Source: Lachnospiraceae bacterium
Lineage (GTDB): Bacteria > Bacillota_A > Clostridia > Lachnospirales > Lachnospiraceae
DNA length: 7,985 nucleotides
Assembly (NCBI GenBank): GCA_017613595.1
Contig: JAGADM010000168.1
Location: 1-7,985 of the forward strand
Direction of reading: 5' to 3'
Position 1 is the first letter of the stretch. Every line of letters begins with the position of its first letter. Of this stretch, positions 1 through 7,000 are shown in pieces. Position numbers and translations under genes: made by a program. The notes beneath the pieces are model-generated. The model was not told where the DNA came from. It did no database searches and worked only from the letters and a program-made list of their open reading frames with translations.

Positions 1-104
1 CCGTCCCTCCGTTTCCGAACCGGTCTTTCAGCCTTGAACCGGTCTCTCTGGCGGTCGGTTGAAACGTACTCCTCTTCATCTCAGCCTTTGTGTGAATCAA
101 TTAT
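1..104 (-). promoter_or_regulatory. T-box riboswitch, 5' part of Stem I (runs off left edge)
   Basis: T-box leaders sense uncharged tRNA and let transcription continue into amino-acid-related genes such as aminoacyl-tRNA synthetases. Read on the minus strand, the known Stem I landmarks appear in order: GATGAAGAGGAGTA with the AGTA of the specifier loop (70-67); CGTTTC (66-61) pairing with GAAACG (15-10); CCGA (58-55) pairing with TCGG (18-15, sharing one base with the lower helix); AGAGAG of the AG bulge (49-44); ACCGGT (43-38) pairing with ACCGGT (24-19); and the apical-loop motif GCTGAAAG (32-25). The specifier codon should lie within positions 9-1 (GAGGGACGG); GGA (Gly) or GAC (Asp) are the readings I would test. 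The antiterminator, the UGGN bulge and the regulated gene are outside the window, so amino acid identity is unresolved. Confidence 0.87.
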
Positions 105-110
105 GGACAT

Positions 111-140
111 ACTTTACCCCATCGGCGGGGGATTTGTCAA
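111..140 (-). promoter_or_regulatory. Sigma-A-type promoter of the T-box leader
   Basis: On the minus strand a perfect TTGACA (140-135) is followed after 18 bases by TAAAGT (116-111, four of six matches to TATAAT). The predicted start, near 104, lies just before the T-box sequence. Two short symmetries overlap it: the palindrome CAAGTACTTG at 138-147 touching the -35 box, and CCCC-N7-GGGG at 117-131 inside the spacer. Either may be chance. Confidence 0.7.
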
Positions 141-148
141 GTACTTGT

Positions 149-171
149 TTCGCGGAACGGGTATCCGCGAA
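149..171 (-). terminator. Stem-loop after the MATE gene, possible terminator
   Basis: A perfect 8-bp stem, TTCGCGGA with TCCGCGAA, around a 7-base loop, lies 23 bases after the MATE stop codon. On the minus strand it is followed by ACAAGTACTTG rather than a T run, so intrinsic termination would be weak. It occupies the only spot between the MATE gene and the next promoter where termination would be expected. A competing pairing (GAACGG with CCGTTC) is also possible in this segment. Confidence 0.35.
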
Positions 172-194
172 TGCGGGCCTTCCGTTCGTATCGG

Positions 195-1646
195 CTAGAC
201 CTCGCGCACCAGGTTCTGCACCCAGACGCCCTTCTTCACGAGAATGAAGCCGATCAGGCACTTTATAAGGTCAACCATCTGTACGAACAGATAAAGCTCA
301 ATCACCGGAAGGTTCGTATAGGAGCACAGAATGAGTGCGAAAGGCACGGCGATGCACCACAGGAATACGCTGTCAAACAGGAACGTAATGAAAGTCTTTC
401 CGCCCGTACGAAGCGTAAAATAGGTCGCGTGCATGAACGCGAAGATCGGCATGCAGACCGCTCCGATCTGAATGAATCCGCTCGCCAACGTCCGCACATT
501 GTCCGTCGTATTGTAAAGCATCGGGAACAGCGGAGCAAGCAGGAATAAAATACCGCCGAGAACCGCGCTCGACACAACGGAAAATGCGATGAGCCTTGTG
601 TCGGTTTCCTTTGCCTCCTGCAGCTTTCCGGCCCCGAGCAGCTGTCCGACCATGATCGCGACGGCGCTACCCATGGCGATAAATACGACGTTGAACAGGT
701 TCGTGATCGTACTCGAAATGTTGAGTCCCGCAACCGCGTCCAGTCCGCGTCTCGAATAGCACTGGTTCAGTACCGCCATACCGCACGACCAGAGAATCTC
801 GTTGAACATGAGCGGCATGCCCTTTGCCGTAATCTGTCCGGCAAGCTTTGCGGGGATCAAAGGCGGCTCACACATTACGGCATCGCTGTCCTCTTGATTC
901 TTTCGGAACAGATTTCTTGCAAACCGCGGAAATTTATACAGTCCGGACGCGAACTTCATCCGTTCGGTATGGGTATGCGTCCAGATAATGACGATCGCAG
1001 CCTGTACGAAACGGCTGATCACCGTTGCGTAAGCGGCGCCCGCTACACCGAGTCTCGGCGCGCCGAGCTTACCGAATATGAGAACATAGTTCAGTCCCAG
1101 ATTAACGACAACCGCCGCGAGGCCTGCTGCCATCGGGATACGTGTCTCACCGCATTCACGAAGCGTACTTGCGTAAACCTCCTCTATGCCGAACGGAACA
1201 AGTCCGATCAGCATGATGAACAGGTATTCCTTGCCGTATTGAAGTACCAGCTCCGGTGACTGCACGGAATCCGCGCTGTCATGCAGATAAAGGCTCATCA
1301 GCGAGTGGTTGCAGAGATAGAGTACGGCTATGCCGACCGCAACCAGAAACATGCTGATTATCATCTTATAACGGAAGGAATAACGGACGCCCTCATGGTC
1401 TCCTTTGCCGTAAAACTGCGCGGCATAGATGCCGGGGCCCGCAAGCGCTCCGAACAAAGCGAGGTACAATACGAACATCAGCTGGTTTACGATGGAAACG
1501 CCGGACATCGACTCCGTTCCGATGCTTCCGATCATGATATTGTCCAGCAGACTTACGAAATTGGAGATGCCGTTCTGAATCATGATCGGCACCGCCACGG
1601 TTAAAACCTTTTTATAAAATTTTCTGTCACCTATTAACTTACTCAA
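195..1646 (-). CDS. MATE-family multidrug/organic cation efflux transporter
   Basis: 483 residues from the TTG start, with twelve hydrophobic segments in two homologous halves, as in NorM/DinF-type exporters (usually about 450 residues). First half: VAVPIMIQNGISNFVSLLDN (18-36), GSIGTESMSGVSIVNQLMFV, FGALAGPGIYAAQFYGKGD. Second half repeats the plan: GMPLMFNEILWSCGMAVLNQ (276-295), GLDAVAGLNISSTITNLFNV, MGSAVAIMVGQLLGAGK (325-341). The halves are joined by a polar, probably cytoplasmic linker at about 224-272, with basic and acidic clusters. MATE proteins export compounds using Na+ or H+ gradients; the substrate cannot be read here. The frame is open to GTG at 1709 and ATG at 1691, but those starts would translate a stem-loop and lack a well-spaced binding site. 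TTG has GAGG eight bases upstream and gives the typical family opening MSKLIGDRKFYKKVL. Stop TAG. Confidence 0.93.
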   Translation of the reverse strand: MSKLIGDRKFYKKVLTVAVPIMIQNGISNFVSLLDNIMIGSIGTESMSGVSIVNQLMFVLYLALFGALAGPGIYAAQFYGKGDHEGVRYSFRYKMIISMFLVAVGIAVLYLCNHSLMSLYLHDSADSVQSPELVLQYGKEYLFIMLIGLVPFGIEEVYASTLRECGETRIPMAAGLAAVVVNLGLNYVLIFGKLGAPRLGVAGAAYATVISRFVQAAIVIIWTHTHTERMKFASGLYKFPRFARNLFRKNQEDSDAVMCEPPLIPAKLAGQITAKGMPLMFNEILWSCGMAVLNQCYSRRGLDAVAGLNISSTITNLFNVVFIAMGSAVAIMVGQLLGAGKLQEAKETDTRLIAFSVVSSAVLGGILFLLAPLFPMLYNTTDNVRTLASGFIQIGAVCMPIFAFMHATYFTLRTGGKTFITFLFDSVFLWCIAVPFALILCSYTNLPVIELYLFVQMVDLIKCLIGFILVKKGVWVQNLVREV

Positions 1647-1654
1647 AACACTAA

Positions 1655-1658
1655 CCTC
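1655..1658 (-). promoter_or_regulatory. Ribosome binding site supporting a TTG start for the MATE gene
   Basis: GAGG (within TTGAGGT) is eight bases before TTG at 1646-1644. It is weaker than the sites of the other genes, and together with the TTG codon would give modest translation. No in-frame ATG exists between this site and the conserved KLIGDRKFY opening. Confidence 0.6.
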
Positions 1659-1681
1659 AATAATCCTTATAACAAATTCAT

Positions 1682-1712
1682 GAGGTGGCATCCTCTTTCC
1701 GGCTGCCACCTC
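1682..1712 (-). other. Perfect 9-bp stem-loop between the TPR and MATE genes
   Basis: GAGGTGGCA and TGCCACCTC pair without mismatch around a 13-base loop. On the minus strand the hairpin is followed by ATGAATTTGTTATAAGG, which has no proper T run, so it is a poor intrinsic terminator. It lies about 35 bases after the TPR stop and about 35 bases before the TTG start of the MATE gene. It could be a pause, processing or partial termination site that lowers expression of the downstream exporter; that is inference. Confidence 0.6.
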
Positions 1713-1745
1713 GACATGATATTTCCTTTACATTTTCCTTCGGAA

Positions 1746-2591
1746 TCAAGCATCCCGATAATTCTTCTTCAGACGGCTGACGGTCTCTTCAAACAGCCAC
1801 CAGAAGCCTCCGTCCTCGTCATCCGCGGTCTCTTCGCGGTCCTTCAGTTCCATCAGGCGGAGTACATTGATATACTCGGGCGAATACTCGCGGTTCTCCT
1901 CCAGAAAATAGAACTGGTTCTCGAGGATCCGCATGACCTCAGTCTCATCTGAATACTTCATCAGCGCGGCGTTGAATTCCTGCTCCATGCCGCCGATTTT
2001 CAAAGCATACAGATACTGGCACAGGCTTTCCTTCATGGCGCCTTTCTGGTACGCGATCAGGAAATACTTCGCGGCGTTCTTGAACATACCGTTCTTGGCA
2101 AGCAGTACGGCCATATTGTGGTATGCCTTAGCCTGATCCTCGTCGGGTACGTATATGAAATCGCGGTCATCCAGAAGATTCCGGTATTCAAGCATTGCTT
2201 CGCGCGTCTTGCCGTAACGAAGGAACGCGTCGGCATGTCTCTTCTTACGCTCAATCGGCAGCATGTCGAAGTAACTGTCGATCTCCGCGATCAGCTTGTT
2301 GATCTCCTCTTCCGTATAGTAGTCGGTACTGCAGAAGATGGAAACGACCAGATCCTTAATGCCCGCATTCCGGTCCATCAGCTGCTGCAGGAAATCCGCG
2401 CGTTCGCCCATGCCGAGCTCGTTGCGGATCCACGGTACCAGCTGTCGTTCCGAAAGGTCTTCCTCCAACGTTTCGATGTTATGGTAGAGGTAATAGCACA
2501 GCTCTTCCATCGTGTAAACCTTGGTCCCGGTGGACTGGAAGAAATACGGTTCTTTTGCTTTGTTTCCGATACAGAAGATCAATCTTCCCAT
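1746..2591 (-). CDS. TPR-type protein, third gene of the DUF5717/DUF5716 cluster
   Basis: 281 residues, acidic, no signal peptide or membrane helix. It opens with MGRLIFCIGNKAKEPYFF, a strand-like start that I recognise from uncharacterised Lachnospiraceae proteins encoded beside DUF5716. The clearest repeat is at about 154-184 (AYHNMAVLLAKNGMFKNAAK and onward), with the small/large residue spacing of a tetratricopeptide repeat; a weaker one precedes it at about 118-142 (ADAFLRYGKTREAMLEYRNL), and helices continue to the C-terminus. TPRs bind other proteins, so an adaptor role toward the Hsp70-like neighbour is plausible but inferred. The frame is open to an ATG at 2612, but AGGAGG eight bases before the ATG at 2591 decides the start. 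It follows the DUF5716-like gene after 98 bp. Confidence 0.8.
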   Translation of the reverse strand: MGRLIFCIGNKAKEPYFFQSTGTKVYTMEELCYYLYHNIETLEEDLSERQLVPWIRNELGMGERADFLQQLMDRNAGIKDLVVSIFCSTDYYTEEEINKLIAEIDSYFDMLPIERKKRHADAFLRYGKTREAMLEYRNLLDDRDFIYVPDEDQAKAYHNMAVLLAKNGMFKNAAKYFLIAYQKGAMKESLCQYLYALKIGGMEQEFNAALMKYSDETEVMRILENQFYFLEENREYSPEYINVLRLMELKDREETADDEDGGFWWLFEETVSRLKKNYRDA

Positions 2592-2599
2592 AGTCTGTG

Positions 2600-2605
2600 C
2601 CTCCT
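2600..2605 (-). promoter_or_regulatory. Ribosome binding site fixing the TPR gene start
   Basis: AGGAGG sits eight bases before the ATG at 2591. The alternative in-frame ATG at 2612 lies upstream of this site and has no Shine-Dalgarno sequence of its own, so the shorter protein (MGRLIFCIGN...) is preferred. Confidence 0.85.
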
Positions 2606-2689
2606 TTCCCATAAATCTGCGGGCTGTCCCGTGTCAATTCACGGATTCACCCTGTCCGGCTTATGCCGGCAAATACGACGCCCCAAGCG

Positions 2690-3949
2690 TCAGATTTCCA
2701 CAATCTTCTCCCATACCCGGTATGTGTTCGGGTAGAACTGTCCGAATCCGAGATCCTTCACGGTGATTACCGCCGTCTCGCGGTCCAGACACCGTATTCC
2801 GATCGAAACACGGGTTGTCTTATTCTCGCGGCCGTGGAGATTCTTCAGGCTTACCACCACATGCTTCGAATCCTTCTTTACGGTGTGATAGATGGAGAAG
2901 TAAACTTCCTCGGTATCATCGAGAATACCGACCGTCTTCGCGTTAACCTCGCTCCAGCGTGTGCCGGCGCGGACCATCGGATAATCCGCGATCTGATTGT
3001 CCTTAAACATGCGGATCGCGATGGTTGAACGAATCATATCTTCGGTGAGGAACAAAAAGTCCCTCATCTCTTCATCATTCTCATACAGTCCGAAATAAGC
3101 GGCTCCTTTGGCGTAGAGGTTCATTCCCTTGAACACGCGGCGTCCGGAACAGAGCGCCTTTAAAACATCATCGGACCAGTTGCTCTCAAATCCCTTTCCC
3201 GTTACGTATACCGTTGACAGAATCTGGCGGTACAGCACCTTATCGGTAATGGTACGGAAGCAGTATGCCAGCTGGTTGTCGGGCATCGTCTCCAGCATGT
3301 TCTCGTCAAGGAGATTGCTGAGGTCCTTAATCTGGGCCGTTACCGTGATCGGGGCAACCTTTTTGGCTGTCGAAAGCTGTGTGTACATCAGTCCGTTCTC
3401 GTTGAAATCGAACAGGCCGACATCGTTGACCCAGAGTTCCTTCTTCTGCCGTACGGCATAAAACATGAAGCTCTGCAGATGGCTCCGCACACGGATGCTT
3501 TCATGCCGTACGCCTGTCGTTTCCATCGCTGCCTCGATAATCTGAATCATCTTGTCGCTCGGGTCACGCATGGAAATGACAACCTTATCGATCGGGTCGT
3601 TCTGATACTTCTGGCGGAGCACCGTCATGATCTTCCGGAAGAACCGCTCAAACAGATTCTGCGGCGTATATTCCGTATCATGAATGTAGACGCTTTCGTC
3701 CTCTTCCGCTTTTTTGATCAGATTGTCAATGAAAAAGCCCGCATTACGGTTCTTGCAGCGGACCGCTTCCTCACCGAAAAGCCAGTCCCCGCTGTCATTC
3801 CGCACGCACAGCGCCGTCGGGATCAGGTACTGTCCGCCCGCAGACGAAACGCTGACGGATTCCGGCTCTTCACCGTCCCTGCTCACGGCAATCTGGGTTG
3901 TTTCCGGGGATAAGTCAAATCCTATGACAATCGGTTTTGTATCCGGCAT
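2690..3949 (-). CDS. DUF5716-like protein with Hsp70/actin-fold N-terminal region
   Basis: 419 residues. Seen: VIGFDLSPETTQIAV (8-22) in the place of the Hsp70 phosphate-1 loop; IPTALCVR and WLFGEEAVR (43-64), matching the Hsp70 stretch where substrate-independent strands lead to VGEAAKR-like sequence; VVISMRDPSDKMIQIIEAAM (123-142) then GVRHESIRVRSHLQSFMFYAV, laid out like the DnaK AVITVP...NEPTAAALAYG region; LWVNDVGLFDFNENGL (172-187) where phosphate-2 should be, but without the usual DLGGGT; VYVTGKGF (247-254) and GMNLYAKGAAYFGL (275-288), resembling the adenosine loop and the DEAVAIGAA segment. Residues about 315-419 are beta-rich. Family name is from memory; the fold is inferred from motif order. 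An upstream in-frame ATG at 4009 exists, but GGAGG eight bases before the chosen ATG decides for 3949. Likely a partner of its two operon neighbours; ATP binding or hydrolysis is uncertain. Confidence 0.82.
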   Translation of the reverse strand: MPDTKPIVIGFDLSPETTQIAVSRDGEEPESVSVSSAGGQYLIPTALCVRNDSGDWLFGEEAVRCKNRNAGFFIDNLIKKAEEDESVYIHDTEYTPQNLFERFFRKIMTVLRQKYQNDPIDKVVISMRDPSDKMIQIIEAAMETTGVRHESIRVRSHLQSFMFYAVRQKKELWVNDVGLFDFNENGLMYTQLSTAKKVAPITVTAQIKDLSNLLDENMLETMPDNQLAYCFRTITDKVLYRQILSTVYVTGKGFESNWSDDVLKALCSGRRVFKGMNLYAKGAAYFGLYENDEEMRDFLFLTEDMIRSTIAIRMFKDNQIADYPMVRAGTRWSEVNAKTVGILDDTEEVYFSIYHTVKKDSKHVVVSLKNLHGRENKTTRVSIGIRCLDRETAVITVKDLGFGQFYPNTYRVWEKIVEI

Positions 3950-3957
3950 GATACCTT

Positions 3958-3962
3958 CCTCC
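3958..3962 (-). promoter_or_regulatory. Ribosome binding site fixing the DUF5716-like start
   Basis: GGAGG, within GGAGGAAGG, lies eight bases before the ATG at 3949. It would be inside the reading frame if the more upstream ATG at 4009 were used, and nothing comparable precedes that ATG. The protein beginning MPDTKPIVIGFDL also starts with the first strand of the fold, as expected. Confidence 0.85.
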
Positions 3963-4030
3963 AGTCCCAAATAATGTGCGTTACCGCCCTCCGGCCGCCG
4001 CTTGCGCAAAAGCCTTCAGACTTCTGAAAA

Positions 4031-7000
4031 CTATTCCGTAATCTCACGGAACAGCTGGGAAATAGCAAACTCATCTTTGATATAACGGTCGAGCAGCGCC
4101 AATGCCTTATCGCGGTCGCCTTCCTTCTCGGAAGCAATGATCCGGTTGATCTGCGCGAAACGGCTTGTGGATTCATTGTTCTTATCGAGCGTGCCGACTA
4201 ACGTCGTCTTCTCGGAAATCACATTTTCCTCATCGGACTCGTCCGTAATGATGTATTCTATCGTTTCGCCGTAGAACAATACCAGTTCCTTCACGAAGAT
4301 TCCGTAGCAGATATCGCGCATCGGAACGTCCCGCTGCTGGCGCTTTCCTGCCACGCGGTAGGAATAATGCAGCGTCACGCGGTGCTTCGGGTTAGTGCGG
4401 TATTCAATCAGGCGCTTGTCCTCCAAACTCTCCGGCAGAGCGAAATACTTGCACAGCCGTAAGAATTCCGGAAGCACTTTGCCGCGGCTCTCCATTCTGG
4501 TCAGCCAGTATTCCGCGAAGTCGCGGTCCTCGGTCGAGAGATCCTCGGCCTCAGCACAGAGCTTCAGCAAAGCAAGAATACAGATATCATATTCATCAAG
4601 GTTCGTATCCTTCTTCATGATACCGACCGTCTCCTCGGAAATCGGCGTATCAAACAGAAGATATTTATAGGCAACATAGGTCATGTACGCCTTGCACAGC
4701 TGACGGTTGCCCATCGGGTTATAGTATTTGCGGAATACCGCGTCGCCGTACGGCAGATACGCTTCCGTGAAGAGAATCTGCGCAAGCAGGCGCTCATCCA
4801 TCTTCTCGGTATCGATTTGGCGGTCGGTCGCTTCCTGCCACAACGTATAAAGGTCCACGGTACGTCCCTGGTAATTCTCGAGAAGAACCGTAAACAGACG
4901 CGGGCTTCTGCGTCCCTGACGGAATACGTAGTACATCATATCGGTCAGGAATACGATATTGTCCGCAAGCAGTTCCTGCGGAACCTCCGCGCAGAACCGC
5001 TCGAGATATTTGATATCCACGGTGCGGTATCCGTACGTCTGCATCAGCTCGAGCGCCTTCTTATGGGCGTTCCGCTGGATCAGCATACCGATCATGCGGC
5101 TCCGCTGCTTATCGGGGACAAATGACCAGTTCAGCGCTTCAAACATTGCTTCCAGTCTCGAGTCCTCAAGACTCTCGCTGAAATTGAGGATCAGCGTCCG
5201 GTTCAACTCGTCCGAGAAAACGGAACGGAGTCCCGGAATCCGGGAAGCCTTCTTACGAAGTTCGATCGAGTACGCGTCGGTCTTCTTCTCCTTTAGCGCC
5301 TTTTCGGCAAGCGCGAGAAGAATCTTATCGCTTCCGGGGTTCATCTGGAACGCTTCTTGGAAGCAGTCCTCCGCGTTCATCAGTTTGCGGTCTTCGTACG
5401 GGATGCCGTGCAGATAGCGGTTATGCTTTTCATCCATCAGCACGATCACTGCGTGTTCGGTATAGACATCCACCTGTGCCACGCCGCCGACGAACGGAAC
5501 GATAACCTCTTCGTCGAACTCGCGATGCGCAACGCACACATAACGGATGCCCGGTGCCGAGCAGCGGATCTCATGGCGGAACGCGATGCCCTCGAGTCCG
5601 TTCAGGAATTCCTTCCGAAGCTGCTCATCGTTCATGCACTCGTTGTACAGGATTGTTAAGAACGGGTCGTTCTTCCGCTCCCGCATCGCCGCAAGGGCAT
5701 ATTCGGAAATCTTATTCTTATAAATGTCATAAGCGTCACGGTTGCTTTCCTTGTGCGTCACGATGTTCGCATACAGGTAGGAAAGACGCTTGTCATGAAG
5801 CTTGCTGTTATAAGCGAAATAGGTAAGGACAGCCGGCTCGAGAACCTCCTCGAGGTCGCTGTTCTTCGTGTACATATAGTACTCGTACAGTTCCGGGATA
5901 CGAAGCTGTTCTTCCACACCCTTCCGGTACCATACGGCATACACCGGATCTTTCTTCTTCGCCCGGATCAGCATCTGGCAGAGCGCGGAAAGCGCTTCCT
6001 TCAGCTGGAACTGTTTATAGATTCCGGTCAGTACAAGATAATAAAGATCGCGATACTCCTTAAGCCGTTCCGCAAGATACGAGAACTGCAGCGCGGCCTC
6101 TCTCTCAAGGTAGCGGTGTCTTACGGCAAATGCGATCGTCTGCACTTCGAACATACCCGGCTCATGCAGCAGAGACGGCTCCTCGTTCACCAGCGCCGCA
6201 GCGCTCACGAAAAGGAACGGCGAACGGTTTCCGTCATCGTACATGCCGCGCAGTTCGTCAAGTTTCAGCCGACGGTTCTTCGCGTAGCGGGAATCGAGTT
6301 CCAGAAGCAGCAGTCCCGGAACAAAACGCGCATCCTCCTCGCTGCAGAGGATATATAACTGTTCCATCAAGTCGCCCTTATTGGAGGACGGGAGTTCCGT
6401 GCTCAGGTACAGATACAGCGCCTTAACATACGTGCCGTTGCCCTTCCACTCCGCATCGGTGATCGCACGGAGTCTCGCGTTGGCAGCACTTTCCCGCCCG
6501 GCAAGGCGGTCCAGATGAACGCGGTACAGACGGAGCATGATCTCCGGCTGCGCGCCGGACGCCTCTAACTGCGAAACAAGGTTCTCGGCCTCGGCGACAT
6601 ACCGTCCGACCGAAATATGATTCATGCGGAAAGCAAGGAAGTTCTCGCAAAGTTTGCTGAACGCTTCCTTCCGCTCATGGCGGCGGAGCATCGGTTCGGG
6701 ATCGGGAATCATCTTGTCACAGGAAACCGTAACGCGAATCTGCTGGTTCTGCGCCTCGATCGCGATTGTTGCGGTACTGCTGCCGTAACCGAGTTTCTCG
6801 GCGATTACGGAAAATGTAATATCGCACCGGTTGTCCCGGAAACTTTCGGTTGTGATCTGTTCACGGTCCACAACAAGGAATTCCGCGGACGAAGTGATTC
6901 TCGCGTTGACATATCCCCAGGTACTCTTCGTAAGCTCAATGCGTCCGGATACGGGCGCGCCGCTGATTGTGTATTCCATACGGTCGCGGTCGGCCTGCAA

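Noticed and set aside
302..733. Open frame of 143 codons on the minus strand overlapping the MATE gene
   Set aside because: It is in another frame of the same strand, arginine/serine/cysteine-rich without domain signals, while the MATE frame carries clear transmembrane and family motifs over the whole interval.
1666..1671. TATAAG on the minus strand ahead of the MATE gene, as a -10 box
   Set aside because: There is no acceptable -35 box 16-18 bases upstream and transcription would begin within or past the ribosome binding site.
2607..2640. TTGACA followed 18 bases later by TATGGG on the minus strand before the TPR gene, as a promoter
   Set aside because: The -35 box is perfect but the -10 is a poor match (three of six), and the gap is short and within an apparent operon. 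A weak internal promoter cannot be excluded.
2656..2669. Hairpin CCGGC-TTAT-GCCGG between the DUF5716-like and TPR genes, as a terminator
   Set aside because: Only five base pairs and no T run on either strand; the genes on both sides look co-transcribed.
2118..2735. Open frame of 205 codons on the plus strand
   Set aside because: Antisense to the TPR gene and the end of the DUF5716-like gene, with no recognisable protein features or promoter; treated as a shadow.
4015..4028. TTCAGA-CT-TCTGAA inverted repeat after the DUF5717-like stop, as a terminator
   Set aside because: The two-base gap cannot form a stable loop, the stem is A/T-rich, and no T run follows on the minus strand.
5753..6358. 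Open frame of 201 codons on the plus strand
   Set aside because: It lies wholly antisense inside the DUF5717-like gene, has no ribosome binding site or recognisable family, and is best explained by codon bias of the minus-strand gene. The same applies to the other plus-strand frames across 3129-7607.
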